This document shows, piece after piece, positions 22,487 to 35,545 of a stretch of DNA of 64,000 bases; within the stretch, counting starts at the first letter, position 1, and each line of letters begins with the position of its first letter. A model generated the notes under the pieces. The model searched no databases. It had not been told where the DNA came from and was given only the letters and a program-made list of their open reading frames with translations. The DNA is from Cedecea davisae DSM 4568 (GTDB lineage Bacteria; Pseudomonadota; Gammaproteobacteria; Enterobacterales; Enterobacteriaceae), in assembly GCF_000412335.2 (NCBI RefSeq), contig NZ_KE161030.1, forward strand, positions 34,014 to 98,013, in the 5' to 3' direction. The translations under genes were made by a program, and so were the position numbers.

Positions 22487-23377
22487 TTAACCTTTCACCC
22501 CGCCAGCGGTCAGGCCGCTAACCAGCCAGCGCTGCGCCAGCAGGAACACAAGGGTAATCGGAATAGCGGAGAGTACCGCCGCGGCGGCAAAGTCGCCCCA
22601 CAGGTAGTTTTGCGGATTGAGGTATTGCTGCATACCTACGGCCAGCGTATAGCTGTCCACGTCGCGCAGCAGTAAAGAAGCCACCGGCACTTCGGTAATC
22701 GCGCCGATAAACGAAAGAATAAACACCACCGCCAGAATCGGCACCGACAGCGGCAGCAGCACCAGTCGGAACGCCTGCCACGGCGTTGCTCCGTCCAGCG
22801 CAGCGGCTTCTTCCAGCGAACCGTCGATGGTTTCGAAGTAGCCTTTAATCGTCCAGACGTGCAGCGCAATCCCGCCCAGATAAGCAAAGATAACCCCGCC
22901 GTGGGTATTCAGGCCGATAAACGGAATGTACTGACCCAGGCGGTCAAACAGGGCATACAGCGCCACCAGCGACAGCACCGCAGGGAACATCTGGAAAATG
23001 AGCATGCCTTTCAGCAGCGTCGCTTTCCCCGGGAACCGCATGCGGGCGAAGGCGTAAGCGCAGGTGGTGGAAAGGGCGACGATGCTAATCGCCGTAATGC
23101 CGGCAATTTTTACCGAGTTCCACAGCCACAGCAGGACCGGGAACGGCGGCGGAGTCACGCGGCCATCTGCATGCTCGACGCTAAAGCCAAGCGCCAGCTT
23201 CCAGTGCTCCCACGAAACCTGATCGGGGATCAGGCTGCCGGTGGCGAAGTTGCCGGGCCGCAGCGAAATGGCAATCACCATCAGCAGCGGGAACATGATT
23301 GCCGCAATAAATAACAGCAGCAGCAGATGAGTGATAAACAGACGCAGCTTTTGAGATTTGGGTTGCACCATAGCCAT
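22487..23377 (-). CDS. malG: maltose ABC transporter permease MalG
   Basis: One of two inner-membrane permease subunits of the maltose/maltodextrin importer MalFGK2. The 296 residues equal E. coli MalG. Six hydrophobic helices are expected, with the EAA loop [15 protein letters not shown] that docks on MalK. The C-terminal tail, which reaches the binding-protein or channel interface in MalFGK2, is intact. It follows malF by 12 bp as the last gene of malEFG. Confidence 0.98.
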   Translation of the reverse strand: MAMVQPKSQKLRLFITHLLLLLFIAAIMFPLLMVIAISLRPGNFATGSLIPDQVSWEHWKLALGFSVEHADGRVTPPPFPVLLWLWNSVKIAGITAISIVALSTTCAYAFARMRFPGKATLLKGMLIFQMFPAVLSLVALYALFDRLGQYIPFIGLNTHGGVIFAYLGGIALHVWTIKGYFETIDGSLEEAAALDGATPWQAFRLVLLPLSVPILAVVFILSFIGAITEVPVASLLLRDVDSYTLAVGMQQYLNPQNYLWGDFAAAAVLSAIPITLVFLLAQRWLVSGLTAGGVKG

Positions 23378-23389
23378 AGGTCAGGTTCC

Positions 23390-24934
23390 TTAGTCAAACT
23401 TCATGCGGGTGGCTTTCAGGTTCACAATGGCCAGCGCCCCAACCAGCAGGAAGATAAGCGTAGCGATAGCCGCGGCGAGGCCGAAGTCCTGGCCGCCGCC
23501 GCCCTCAAAGGCGATGCGGTAGGTGTAGCTCACCAGCAGGTCGGTATAGCCGGCTGGCGTGGTGGTGCCAAGTCTGTCCGGCCCGCCGTTGGTCAACAGC
23601 TGGATAAGCACAAAGTTGTTAAAGTTAAACGCAAAGCTTGCAATCATCAGCGGCGTTAGCGGCTTGATAAGCAACGGCAAAGTAATTTTAAAGAAGTTCT
23701 GGAACGGCCCCGCGCCGTCCATGGCCGAGGCCTCATAGAGGTCATCGGGAATGGCCTTCAGCAGCCCCATGCACAAAATCATCATGTACGGATAGCCAAG
23801 CCAGGTATTGACGATGATTATCATCGAGCGGGCGGTTATCGGGTCGGTAAACCATGCCGGTTTAATGCCAAACAGCGCGCTCAGCATCATGTTGATTTCG
23901 CCGAAGCTTTGGTTGAACAAGCCTTTGAAAATCAAAATCGAAATAAACGAAGGCACCGCATACGGCAGGATCAACAGCAGGCGGTAAGCGGCTTTGCCTT
24001 TCAGCGATTCCCACTGCACCACGCAGGCCAGCACCATGCCGACCGCAACGGTCAGAATCACTGTTAGTACAGAGAAGATAACCGTCCAGACGAAGATGGC
24101 GAGGAACGGTTTCTGGATGCCGTCGTCGTGGAACACCCGCAGGAAGTTTTTCCAGCCGATGGTAACGGTGTAGCCGGGGCTTAGCTGTTCACCGGCCCAG
24201 CTGCCGTCGGCGTTAATCGCCTGGTAATAGCCGATGTGCTCATTTGGCGCGTATTTTACGCCGCTTTGGTTATTGGTGAGTTCACCATTGTCCGCCAGGG
24301 TATAGAGCGGACGCGTGCCGGAGAACTGGCGTAATGAACTCATCACTACTTTGCTTTCATCCGGCAGGACGGCGGTTATCTGGCCGAGCGCCTGGCGGTT
24401 TTGGGTAATCACACGCAGGTTACCGCGCTCGCCTTCCGGCAGAGCGTCAACCTGTTTTAGCTGAATTTTTTGCTCGCCGCCAAAAGCAAATTTATCGGAG
24501 ACATAATGAGTGCCGGTTTCTCCGTCAGTAAGCGCTAACTTCCACTCGCTTCCGTCCGGGTAAAGGCCGAAATTGAAGGTTTTGCCTGCCTGATACTGGC
24601 GGTCCAACAGCACCTGCTGGGCGCGTTCAAACGTCAGCTGGTTGGTGCTGCTGTAGTTGGTGAAGGCGATGGCGATGGTGCAAATAAGCGGAAACAGGAC
24701 GAACAGCCCCATACCGGCCATACCGGGGTAAACATAGCGCCACGCGTAGGTCTTACGGTTGGCGAAAATATAGAGGCCAAGTGAGCTTAATATCAGCGTC
24801 ATAATGGCGAACAGGTACTCCCCCTGGGCGTACATTAAAACCACAAGATAGCCCACCAGCAGGGCTAACGCGCCGATGACTGACCACTTCAGTCCCTCGC
24901 TTTGCCACCAGCGACTCTTTTTAACTGCATCCAT
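23390..24934 (-). CDS. malF: maltose ABC transporter permease MalF
   Basis: The larger permease subunit, 514 residues as in E. coli. N-terminal membrane helices are followed by the large periplasmic P2 domain (about 95-275) that contacts MalE, and then the conserved permease core with the EAA motif YEASAMDGAGPFQNF. Encoded between malE and malG. The malE-malF gap is enlarged by a palindromic repeat element (24962-25102), which probably raises malE mRNA over malF. Confidence 0.98.
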   Translation of the reverse strand: MDAVKKSRWWQSEGLKWSVIGALALLVGYLVVLMYAQGEYLFAIMTLILSSLGLYIFANRKTYAWRYVYPGMAGMGLFVLFPLICTIAIAFTNYSSTNQLTFERAQQVLLDRQYQAGKTFNFGLYPDGSEWKLALTDGETGTHYVSDKFAFGGEQKIQLKQVDALPEGERGNLRVITQNRQALGQITAVLPDESKVVMSSLRQFSGTRPLYTLADNGELTNNQSGVKYAPNEHIGYYQAINADGSWAGEQLSPGYTVTIGWKNFLRVFHDDGIQKPFLAIFVWTVIFSVLTVILTVAVGMVLACVVQWESLKGKAAYRLLLILPYAVPSFISILIFKGLFNQSFGEINMMLSALFGIKPAWFTDPITARSMIIIVNTWLGYPYMMILCMGLLKAIPDDLYEASAMDGAGPFQNFFKITLPLLIKPLTPLMIASFAFNFNNFVLIQLLTNGGPDRLGTTTPAGYTDLLVSYTYRIAFEGGGGQDFGLAAAIATLIFLLVGALAIVNLKATRMKFD

Positions 24935-24961
24935 GGGGTCTTCCTCTACAGCGTATTGTTT

Positions 24962-25102
24962 CCCCTCACCCTAACCCTCTCCCCACGGGGGAGAGGGAAT
25001 AGAAAGGGCCTGACTTTTCATTTCCGCCTTCCCCTGCGGGAGAGAGCTGAAACCCAACCGAATTCCGCCTCTCCCCTGTGGGGAGAGGGCCGGGGTGAGG
25101 GG
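24962..25102. repeat. composite palindromic repeat between malE and malF
   Basis: The element begins CCCCTCACC and ends with the inverted GGTGAGGGG (25094-25102). Inside are hairpins CCCTCTCCCC-AC-GGGGGAGAGGG (24975-24997), CTTCCCCTGCGGGAGAG (about 25027-25045) and CCTCTCCCCTGTGGGGAGAGG (25068-25088). The core recurs between aceA and aceK. E. coli has a REP-based BIME at this position that stabilises malE mRNA. Confidence 0.85.
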
Positions 25103-25108
25103 CAAGGC

Positions 25109-26666
<1,558 letters not shown>

Positions 26667-27782
26667 GTGGTAATGGCAAGCGTACAGCTGCGGAACGTAA
26701 CAAAAGCCTGGGGTGACGTGGTGGTATCGAAAGATATTAATCTCGACATCAATGAAGGAGAGTTCGTGGTTTTTGTCGGACCTTCTGGCTGCGGTAAGTC
26801 AACTCTGCTGCGTATGATTGCGGGCCTGGAAACCATCACCAGCGGCGAACTGCTGATTGGTGAAAAACGCATGAATGACATTCCTCCCGCCGAGCGTGGC
26901 GTCGGGATGGTGTTCCAGTCCTATGCCCTCTACCCCCATCTTTCTGTCGCGGAAAACATGTCCTTTGGCCTGAAGCTTGCCGGGGCAAAAAAAGACGATA
27001 TCAACCAGCGCGTCACTCAGGTTTCCGAAACCTTACAGCTCGCACACCTGCTGGAGCGCCGCCCGAAGGCACTTTCCGGCGGGCAGCGTCAGCGCGTGGC
27101 GATTGGCCGTACCCTGGTGGCCGAGCCGCGAGTCTTCCTGCTGGATGAGCCGCTTTCAAACCTTGATGCGGCGCTGCGCGTACAGATGCGCATTGAGATT
27201 TCCCGTCTGCACAAGCGGCTGGGCCGCACGATGATTTACGTGACCCATGACCAGGTGGAAGCGATGACCCTGGCCGACAAAATTGTGGTGCTGGATGCCG
27301 GGCGCGTAGCGCAGGTCGGCAAACCGTTAGAGCTGTACCACTACCCGGCAGACCGCTTCGTGGCGGGCTTTATCGGGTCACCGAAGATGAACTTCCTGCC
27401 GGTAAAAGTGACCGCTACGGCCATTGACCAGGTGCAGGTGGAATTGCCGAACCGCCAGCACGTATGGCTGCCGGTGGAAAGCCGCGATGTTCAGGTGGGG
27501 GCCAATATGTCACTTGGCATCCGCCCGGAACACCTGCTGCCGAGCGACATTGCTGATGTCACCCTGGAAGGGGAAGTGCAGGTCGTTGAGCAGTTGGGAC
27601 ATGAGACTCAGATCCACATCCAAATCCCCGCCATTCGTCAGAACCTGGTCTACCGCCAGAATGACGTGGTGTTGGTAAAAGAGGGTGCCACATTCGCTAT
27701 TGGCCTGCCGCCAGAGCGTTGCCATCTGTTCCGAGAAGATGGCACCGCATGTCGTCGGTTGCATCAAGAGCCCGGCGTTTAA
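26667..27782 (+). CDS. malK: maltose ABC transporter ATPase MalK
   Basis: The cytoplasmic ATPase subunit that powers MalFGK2, binds EIIA-Glc for inducer exclusion and restrains MalT. The 371 residues equal E. coli MalK. Walker A is GPSGCGKST, the ABC signature [13 protein letters not shown], Walker [13 protein letters not shown] and the switch histidine is in VTHDQ. The C-terminal regulatory (TOBE/MOP-like) domain begins near residue 235. The ATG has AAGGGAG just upstream. First gene of malK-lamB-malM. Confidence 0.99.
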   Translation: MVMASVQLRNVTKAWGDVVVSKDINLDINEGEFVVFVGPSGCGKSTLLRMIAGLETITSGELLIGEKRMNDIPPAERGVGMVFQSYALYPHLSVAENMSFGLKLAGAKKDDINQRVTQVSETLQLAHLLERRPKALSGGQRQRVAIGRTLVAEPRVFLLDEPLSNLDAALRVQMRIEISRLHKRLGRTMIYVTHDQVEAMTLADKIVVLDAGRVAQVGKPLELYHYPADRFVAGFIGSPKMNFLPVKVTATAIDQVQVELPNRQHVWLPVESRDVQVGANMSLGIRPEHLLPSDIADVTLEGEVQVVEQLGHETQIHIQIPAIRQNLVYRQNDVVLVKEGATFAIGLPPERCHLFREDGTACRRLHQEPGV

Positions 27783-27794
27783 GCATTCCCATAA

Positions 27795-29147
<1,353 letters not shown>

Positions 29148-29149
29148 GT

Positions 29150-29180
29150 TAACCCGCTGCGCGGGTGCTTAGCACCCGCC
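29150..29180 (+). other. lamB-malM intergenic hairpin
   Basis: GCGGGTGC-TTA-GCACCCGC (29161-29179) is a perfect GC-rich stem, and its left arm can also pair with the ACCCGC just upstream. No T run follows, so it is better seen as an mRNA 3'-end stabiliser for lamB than as a terminator. Confidence 0.6.
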
Positions 29181-29246
29181 AGTTTCACATGCCTGACCCG
29201 TCTCTTTTTTGCCTGAAGGAGGCGGGTTCGCTTCGAGGATAAAACA

Positions 29247-30197
29247 ATGAAAAAACATCTTCTTGCGCTTTGCCTGCTTCCTGTTCTGGGCTTATCGTCC
29301 GTGCCGGCTGCTTTTGCTGCGAACACCGCGATTAACCCACAAAACGTCTCAACCGCACCGGCTATTCCTGCGGAAAAATTACAGAGTCTGCCGTGGATAC
29401 CTCTGATGCCGCCAGTCAGCCAGAATGTTGTTCTGGATGCGTCATCTGCCGGTATTAACGCGGGTGACCTTACCGGGGGCGTAGCCGCCTTCGTGCTGCC
29501 AGCCGATCAGGGCTCGCTCGAAATTACGCTCTCCAGCGTGGTGAAAGACTTAAGCGTTTACGCACCAAACGTATTGATTCTTGACGCTCAAATGCAGCCT
29601 TCTGCTTTCTTCCCGAGCAGCTATTTCCAGTATCAAAAACCGGGAATGACCTCCGGCAACCGTCTGGAAAACGTCATGAAACTGACCCCGATGATGGGCC
29701 AGAAACAGATCTATATGCTGGTGTACACCACCAAACGCGATCTGACCGAAACTACCCGTATGATTAACCCGGCGAAGCTCTACGCTGAGGGAGCAAGCAA
29801 CGCCATTCCTGATGTTGCTGACCCGGTTGCCCGCCACGCCGGGCAGGGCGCGCTGACGGTACAAGTCAAAACTGAACAAAACAGCGGCAACATCATGATT
29901 GGCAAGATCTTCGGCGGGTCCGATGCCAAACCTGTTGTGGTAGGCAACGTCGCTCCTCCGACGGCTTACTCCGCACCGACCGCCGCTTCTGCACCTGTGG
30001 CAGCACCTGCTCCGGCACCTGCCGCGAAGAGTGAGCCGGTGCTCAACGATACTGAAAGCTATTTTAACCACGCGATTAAACAGGCTGTGGATAAAGGCGA
30101 CATCGATAAAGCCCTGAAACTGCTGAATGAAGCCGAGCGCCTGGGTTCCACCTCCGCCCGTAAAACTTTTATCAGCAGTGTAAAAGGCAAGGGGTAA
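29247..30197 (+). CDS. malM: maltose operon periplasmic protein MalM
   Basis: A 316-residue periplasmic protein with a signal peptide (cleavage near AAFA-AN). An N-terminal MalM domain is joined by a Pro/Ala-rich linker (about 230-262, APAPAPAAKSE) to a C-terminal helical segment. E. coli MalM has 306 residues, the difference lying mostly in the linker. It is the last gene of malK-lamB-malM. Its precise role in maltodextrin use is unknown. A strong terminator follows. Confidence 0.95.
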   Translation: MKKHLLALCLLPVLGLSSVPAAFAANTAINPQNVSTAPAIPAEKLQSLPWIPLMPPVSQNVVLDASSAGINAGDLTGGVAAFVLPADQGSLEITLSSVVKDLSVYAPNVLILDAQMQPSAFFPSSYFQYQKPGMTSGNRLENVMKLTPMMGQKQIYMLVYTTKRDLTETTRMINPAKLYAEGASNAIPDVADPVARHAGQGALTVQVKTEQNSGNIMIGKIFGGSDAKPVVVGNVAPPTAYSAPTAASAPVAAPAPAPAAKSEPVLNDTESYFNHAIKQAVDKGDIDKALKLLNEAERLGSTSARKTFISSVKGKG

Positions 30198-30230
30198 CCA
30201 TCTCCCCACGTTGCTGATGCTTGAAGTATT

Positions 30231-30256
30231 GGTGCGCTCCGGCGCACCTTTTTTTT
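30231..30256 (+). terminator. malK-lamB-malM terminator
   Basis: GGTGCGC-TCCG-GCGCACC hairpin followed by eight T residues. Confidence 0.93.
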
Positions 30257-30389
30257 CTCCGTAGCCCGACGGGCTTTGAGCTGCTGTTGCTCAATTGTTG
30301 CGATATTTACGGCCAGTGTTGCCATTGCCTGCCGCACGGCGGCGTTCTGCGTTACAATGCCTTCAGGTTATGTATCGGAGAGCATCCCC

Positions 30390-30902
30390 ATGTCCGACGC
30401 GCTGTCGCCTTTGCGCGCTCTGAATTTCTTTACGGAGGTCCCGCAAGGGCTTAGCTCCGCTTATCTCGACTGGCTGCTGCTGGAAGATTCGATGACGAAG
30501 CGCTTCGAACAGCACTGCTCAAAAGTTACCGTACGCATTGTGCGTGAAGGTTTTATCGACCCGAATAGCGATGATGTGCCCGAGGCTGAACTGCTGCCCC
30601 ATACCGGGCGCTACTGGCTGCGGGAAATCATTCTCTGCGGGGATGAGGTGCCATGGCTGCTTGGTCGCACCGTCGTGCCAGAAACCACGCTCGACGGGCC
30701 GGAACTCGCGTTGCAGAAGCTGGGTAGCACGCCGCTGGGCCGCTACTTGTTTAGCTCATCGACCCTGACGCGAGATTATATCCAGGTTGGCCGCAGCGCC
30801 GAACTGTGGGGGCGTCGCTCCCGCCTGAGGCTCTCCGGCAAGCCACTGCTGCTTACCGAACTGTTCCTGCCAGCGTCTCCGCTGTATGAGGAGGAAAAAT
30901 AA
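30390..30902 (+). CDS. ubiC: chorismate pyruvate-lyase
   Basis: UbiC removes pyruvate from chorismate to give 4-hydroxybenzoate, the first step of ubiquinone synthesis. I start it at ATG 30390 (170 residues; GGAG 9 bases upstream), because E. coli UbiC (165 residues) aligns from here and the upstream extension is unrelated. Conserved stretches include [26 protein letters not shown] and [28 protein letters not shown] -10 candidate lies at 30353-30358. Its stop overlaps the ubiA start by one base. Confidence 0.95.
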   Translation: MSDALSPLRALNFFTEVPQGLSSAYLDWLLLEDSMTKRFEQHCSKVTVRIVREGFIDPNSDDVPEAELLPHTGRYWLREIILCGDEVPWLLGRTVVPETTLDGPELALQKLGSTPLGRYLFSSSTLTRDYIQVGRSAELWGRRSRLRLSGKPLLLTELFLPASPLYEEEK

Positions 30903-31774
30903 TGGAATGGAGTTTGAGCCAGGAAAAACTTCTGGCTTACCACCGGCTGATGCGTACCGATAAGCCGATAGGCGCGCTGCTGCTGCTGTGGCCGACGTTG
31001 TGGGCGCTGTGGGTCGCTTCGCCGGGCATGCCGCCGCTGACAATTCTGGCGGTATTTATTGCCGGAGTCTGGCTGATGCGCGCCGCGGGCTGCGTGATTA
31101 ATGATTATGCGGATCGCAAATTTGACGGTCACGTTAAGCGTACGGCTCAGCGCCCAATACCCAGCGGAGCGGTAAGCGAGAAAGAAGCCCGCACGCTATT
31201 TGTGGTGCTGGTGGCGCTGGCTTTTGTGCTGGTGCTGACGCTGAACACGATGACGATTTTGCTGTCCGTTGCGGCACTGGCGCTGGCCTGGATTTATCCG
31301 TTTATGAAACGCTACACCCATCTGCCTCAGGTGGTGTTGGGAGCGGCGTTTGGCTGGTCCATTCCCATGGCGTTTGCCGCGGTTAGTGAGTCCGTGCCGC
31401 TGAGCTGCTGGCTGATGTTCCTGGCGAATATTTGCTGGGCGGTAGCTTACGATACGCAATACGCGATGGTTGACCGCGATGATGACCTGAAAATTGGCAT
31501 TAAATCGACGGCAATTTTGTTTGGCCGTAATGACAAACTGATTATCGGGATTTTACAGGTTGCCACGATGGTGCTGATGGCGATGGTTGGCTGGCTAAAC
31601 GGTCTGGGCGGCACATTTTACTGGTCAATTCTACTGGCTGGCGGACTGTTTGTTCACCAGCAGAAGCTGATTGCCAAACGTGAACGTGAAGGCTGCTTTA
31701 AAGCGTTTATGAATAATAACTATGTGGGTCTGGTGCTGTTTATCGGGCTGGTGCTCAGCTACCTGCACTTCTGA
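30902..31774 (+). CDS. ubiA: 4-hydroxybenzoate octaprenyltransferase
   Basis: An integral inner-membrane prenyltransferase that attaches the polyprenyl tail to 4-hydroxybenzoate made by UbiC. The 290 residues equal E. coli UbiA. The two aspartate-rich Mg2+-diphosphate motifs are NDYADRKFD (about 71-79) and [12 protein letters not shown] (about 191-202), between hydrophobic helices. It overlaps ubiC by one base, so the two steps are translationally coupled. A bidirectional terminator follows. Confidence 0.98.
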   Translation: MEWSLSQEKLLAYHRLMRTDKPIGALLLLWPTLWALWVASPGMPPLTILAVFIAGVWLMRAAGCVINDYADRKFDGHVKRTAQRPIPSGAVSEKEARTLFVVLVALAFVLVLTLNTMTILLSVAALALAWIYPFMKRYTHLPQVVLGAAFGWSIPMAFAAVSESVPLSCWLMFLANICWAVAYDTQYAMVDRDDDLKIGIKSTAILFGRNDKLIIGILQVATMVLMAMVGWLNGLGGTFYWSILLAGGLFVHQQKLIAKREREGCFKAFMNNNYVGLVLFIGLVLSYLHF

Positions 31775-31788
31775 TTCGGGCCAACAAT

Positions 31789-31818
31789 AAAAAAGGCGGG
31801 TTTCTCACCCGCCTTTTT
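31789..31818. terminator. bidirectional terminator between ubiA and plsB
   Basis: AAAAAGGCGGGT-TTCTC-ACCCGCCTTTTT, with A and T runs flanking the stem, serves both convergent genes. Confidence 0.93.
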
Positions 31819-31823
31819 GCATT

Positions 31824-34253
31824 TTAAGAAACCGCGTCCTGGGACGCCGCGCTCTCAATGGTCAGGCGCACGTCCGAGGTAACGAGATCTGCCAGCATCT
31901 GGTAAACCTTCATGGTTTCGGCCGCATCCGCGTCGCCGGTATCGCTGATGTAGCCTTCATCGCGCAGGGTCAGTACCAGCGAGGTGAAGACGGCTTTATC
32001 AAAGAATTCCGGGGCGTTAATGCCGTGCAGGACCGACAAACGCTGCGCCACGGTGCGGCTTTCGCGCTCCAGGGTGCCGCGGTTAATCGCCGGGTTGGCG
32101 CTCAACTGCCAGAAGGTAATGGCATAACGCTGGATAGTCTCGCGCACGCCCGCCGCCAGAAGCTGCAAGGTGCGTGAGCGGTTCGGATTGATCTGCACTT
32201 CATCATCGGCAACGACAACCAGCCCCTGACGCTCCATCTCCGCAATCATTGCATCGATTTCAGCGCCCAGCTCGCTCTTCTCCCAGCGCAGGAACAGTTC
32301 GGCCTTAAGCATCGGATAAATAACTTCTATCTGACGCAGCAGCTCGGCACGCGAGATATGACGATGCTGGGTGATAATAGAGGCCATCAGCGAAGGCAGC
32401 ACCAGCATGTGCATGATGTTGTTGCGGTAATAGGTCATCAGCACTGCCTGCTCGCGCGGCAGAATGATGATGTCGCCGATGGTGTCTTTCTCAACTTCGA
32501 ACTTGTTCATCTGCAACGCGTGGTCGATAAGCGCATCGGCCGTGACCGTTGGCGCCGTCGCGTCCGGAGAATAAGGCACGTTACGCAGCAGATTCAGGTA
32601 GCAGTCCAGCTGTTCGGTCAGCTGTTCGCGGGTAAGAGAACGCTGGCGCGAAGCGAGCAGCGCGGTACAGCACAGGTTCATGGCATTTGCCGCGCCTGCG
32701 TTGTTGATGCGCACCATCAGGTCAGCCGCAATTTCATTAACCGTCGGCGTCAGCCAGGCCGGGCGAATCGATTCGATTGGGTCGATAGAGTCGCGCCACT
32801 CAGGAACGTGCTGATTCAGATAGGTCATCAGCGGCAGCGGTTCACCGAAGTTCACATAGCCCTGACCCAGATTACGCAGCTTGCTCAGGCCGCGGACCAT
32901 TTGCATAAAGCCTTCTTTCTCTTTGGTCGCGCCGCGCAGCTCTTTGGCGTAGGTTCCGACCTCCATCACATGCTCGTAGCCGATATAAATCGGCACCAGC
33001 GTAATAGGGCGGGTGCCGCCGCGCAGCATGGCCTGAATGGTCATCGACAGGGTGCCGGTTTTCGGGTCAAGCAGGCGGCCGGTACGTGAACGCCCCCCCT
33101 CCACGAAATACTCAACCGAATAGCCGCGGCTGAATAGCTCGCCGAGGTACTCGCGGAATACCGTAGAGTAGAGCTTGTTGCCCTTAAAGGTTCGGCGAAT
33201 AAAGAACGCACCCAGGCGGCGGAATATCGGGCCTGCTGGCCAGAAGTTCAGGTTAATACCGGCGGCAATATGCGGCGGCACCAGCCCCTGGTGGTAAAGC
33301 ACGTAAGAGAGCAGCAGGTAGTCCATGTGGCTGCGGTGGCACGGCACATAGACGATTTCGTGGCCGTCGTGAGCAAGCTGGCGCACGCGTTCGGCATTGT
33401 GCACGTTAATGCCCTGATAGAGACGGTTCCAGGTCAGCCCCAGTACGCGGTCCGTCAGGCGAACGGCCTCATAGGAGAAGTTAGCCGCAATCTCTTCCAT
33501 CAGCGCGACGGCATTCTGCTGTGCCTTCTCGTGAGAAATTTTCTTGCTGCGCGCTTCATCTTCTACCGCACGTGCAATCGCTTTCGATGCCAGCAGCTTG
33601 TTAAACAAGTCCTGACGTACCGGCAAACGCGGCCCAACGGCAGCTAAGCGCTGGCGAGCGAAGTGGGTACGCGCGACGCGAGCCAGCTTCTGGGCGATGA
33701 TTTTGTCGGTGCCGTGTTCGGTTGCCATACGGCGCAGCGAAACAGGGGGAGAGAAGCGCACAAAGCTGTCGCGACCCAGCCACGAAACGGCAAAGAATTT
33801 TTGTACGCCGTTTAGCGTGCGCAGAGGAGGATTAACTTCCCCCTTCTCGCGGCCGGGTGAGCGGCCAAACATCACGGAAACCGGCACCATCTGTACATCG
33901 AGATCGGGATTGCTGCGGTGCAGGTCCAGATAATCGTGGAACAGTTTTACCGACTCTTCTTTTGGCGTGTAGTAAGTAAAGACGCGCGGCCCGCCGTGAA
34001 TAAACACGTAGCGCGGCAGCAGTGCGCCGTCAATTTCCAGAGGTTCCAGCGGATCGGGCAGGTCATGCTCCAGGCATTGGGCGCGCAGGGTCAGTAGGTC
34101 TGCCTTCGAGTTATAAGGCAGGACGTACATAATTGGGCGCGAGGGATCCAGACCGAGTTCGGTTTGTGGGTCCGCCGGGATAGACTTGCTTTTTACCAGA
34201 ACACTTAATGGTAAATTCAGTAATTTGTAGTAAATTCTTGGCCAGCCTGACAT
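31824..34253 (-). CDS. plsB: glycerol-3-phosphate acyltransferase
   Basis: PlsB acylates the sn-1 position of glycerol 3-phosphate with acyl-CoA or acyl-ACP at the inner membrane, the first step of phospholipid synthesis. The 809-residue protein (E. coli 807) has the catalytic HX4D motif at H306-D311 (HRSHMD) and the downstream acyltransferase blocks EGGRSRTGR and VPIYIGYE. The GGxFxxR-like block is IRRTFKGNK. It is divergent from dgkA, 131 bp away, and both act in phospholipid turnover. Confidence 0.97.
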   Translation of the reverse strand: MSGWPRIYYKLLNLPLSVLVKSKSIPADPQTELGLDPSRPIMYVLPYNSKADLLTLRAQCLEHDLPDPLEPLEIDGALLPRYVFIHGGPRVFTYYTPKEESVKLFHDYLDLHRSNPDLDVQMVPVSVMFGRSPGREKGEVNPPLRTLNGVQKFFAVSWLGRDSFVRFSPPVSLRRMATEHGTDKIIAQKLARVARTHFARQRLAAVGPRLPVRQDLFNKLLASKAIARAVEDEARSKKISHEKAQQNAVALMEEIAANFSYEAVRLTDRVLGLTWNRLYQGINVHNAERVRQLAHDGHEIVYVPCHRSHMDYLLLSYVLYHQGLVPPHIAAGINLNFWPAGPIFRRLGAFFIRRTFKGNKLYSTVFREYLGELFSRGYSVEYFVEGGRSRTGRLLDPKTGTLSMTIQAMLRGGTRPITLVPIYIGYEHVMEVGTYAKELRGATKEKEGFMQMVRGLSKLRNLGQGYVNFGEPLPLMTYLNQHVPEWRDSIDPIESIRPAWLTPTVNEIAADLMVRINNAGAANAMNLCCTALLASRQRSLTREQLTEQLDCYLNLLRNVPYSPDATAPTVTADALIDHALQMNKFEVEKDTIGDIIILPREQAVLMTYYRNNIMHMLVLPSLMASIITQHRHISRAELLRQIEVIYPMLKAELFLRWEKSELGAEIDAMIAEMERQGLVVVADDEVQINPNRSRTLQLLAAGVRETIQRYAITFWQLSANPAINRGTLERESRTVAQRLSVLHGINAPEFFDKAVFTSLVLTLRDEGYISDTGDADAAETMKVYQMLADLVTSDVRLTIESAASQDAVS

Positions 34254-34384
34254 AGATGATGTAAAGCCTCAGGTTAATAATGCAAATGCGCCGCAAGGAT
34301 ATCAGAAACTCCGGGGAATTTCTGTGGCGCTGCGATTTAGACTCAATGAGCATTGACGCTCAATATTTAAAAAGGTTTCCTTGA

Positions 34385-34753
34385 ATGGCGAATAATACCA
34401 CCGGCATCACCCGCATTATTAAGGCTGCAGGCTACTCGTGGAAGGGGCTGCGTGCGGCCTGGATAAACGAAGCTGCATTTCGTCAGGAGGGCGTGGCCGC
34501 GGTAATTGCTATTATAATCGCCTGCTGGCTGGACGTTGACCCGATCACCCGCATTTTGCTGATTGGCTCCGTGGTGCTGGTGATGATTGTTGAAATTCTG
34601 AATAGCGCCATCGAGGCATTGGTCGACCGCGTAGGCACCGACTACCACGAACTTTCCGGGCGCGCCAAAGATATGGGGTCTGCCGCCGTACTGATTGCGA
34701 TTATTCTGGCGGTTGTCACCTGGGTCACGCTGCTTTGGTCACATTTGCGATAG
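34385..34753 (+). CDS. dgkA: diacylglycerol kinase
   Basis: A small trimeric inner-membrane kinase that recycles diacylglycerol, formed during osmoregulated glucan and lipid A modification, to phosphatidic acid. The 122 residues equal the E. coli protein. It has an amphipathic N-terminus, three membrane helices and the catalytic segment EILNSAIEALVDR with the key glutamates. It is divergent from plsB and upstream of lexA, with no terminator evident before lexA. Confidence 0.97.
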   Translation: MANNTTGITRIIKAAGYSWKGLRAAWINEAAFRQEGVAAVIAIIIACWLDVDPITRILLIGSVVLVMIVEILNSAIEALVDRVGTDYHELSGRAKDMGSAAVLIAIILAVVTWVTLLWSHLR

Positions 34754-34816
34754 GCTTTCCATAATCGGTTAAGTGGCTGGTTTTTGCTTAATTTGTGGTT
34801 TCAAATTCACCCGGGG

Positions 34817-34853
34817 CTGTATATACTCACAGCATAACTGTATAAACACCCAG
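34817..34853 (+). promoter_or_regulatory. two LexA (SOS) boxes upstream of lexA
   Basis: CTGTATATACTCACAG (34817-34832) is a full match to CTGT-N8-ACAG. CTGTATAAACACCCAG (34838-34853) matches except for the final half-site. Spacing and sequence are almost those of the E. coli lexA autoregulatory operators. Confidence 0.95.
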
Positions 34854-34861
34854 GGGGCGGA

Positions 34862-35470
34862 ATGAAAGCACTAACTACCAGGCAGCAAGAGGTGTTTGAT
34901 CTCATTCGGGATCATATCAACCAAACCGGCATGCCACCTACGCGCGCCGAGATTGCACAACGTCTGGGGTTCCGTTCTCCAAACGCCGCTGAGGAACATC
35001 TCAAAGCGCTGGCCCGCAAAGGGGTCATTGAGATTGTTTCCGGCGCGTCGCGCGGCATTCGCCTGCTGGTTGAAGAAGAAACCGGCCTGCCGCTGGTCGG
35101 GCGTGTTGCCGCCGGTGAGCCGCTTCTGGCGCAGCAGCATATCGAAGGCCATTATCAGGTCGATCCGTCGTTGTTTAAACCTAATGCCGACTTCCTGCTG
35201 CGCGTGAGCGGCATGTCGATGAAAGACATCGGCATTATGGATGGTGACCTGCTGGCGGTGCATAAAACGCAGGACGTACGTAATGGCCAGGTTGTGGTGG
35301 CGCGTATTGACGACGAAGTGACGGTTAAACGTCTGAAAAAACAGGGCAACACCGTTCAGCTACTGCCTGAAAACAGCGAGTTTCAGCCTATCGTTGTCGA
35401 TCTGCGCGAGCAAAACTTTAGCATTGAAGGTCTGGCCGTAGGCGTAATCCGCAACGGCGAATGGCTGTAA
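34862..35470 (+). CDS. lexA: LexA repressor
   Basis: LexA represses the SOS regulon and is cleaved when it meets RecA filaments. The 202 residues equal E. coli LexA. The N-terminal winged helix (about 1-70, [21 protein letters not shown]) is followed by the S24 self-cleavage domain: scissile bond A84-G85, nucleophile S119 and general base K156 are all present. It is autoregulated by two boxes just upstream and precedes dinF in an SOS operon. Confidence 0.99.
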   Translation: MKALTTRQQEVFDLIRDHINQTGMPPTRAEIAQRLGFRSPNAAEEHLKALARKGVIEIVSGASRGIRLLVEEETGLPLVGRVAAGEPLLAQQHIEGHYQVDPSLFKPNADFLLRVSGMSMKDIGIMDGDLLAVHKTQDVRNGQVVVARIDDEVTVKRLKKQGNTVQLLPENSEFQPIVVDLREQNFSIEGLAVGVIRNGEWL

Positions 35471-35545
35471 CACGTCTTTCGGTGGTGCGGTAACACGCCG
35501 TACCACCCGCTCTATTCCCCCTCATTATTTTCCTGGGTCACTCTC

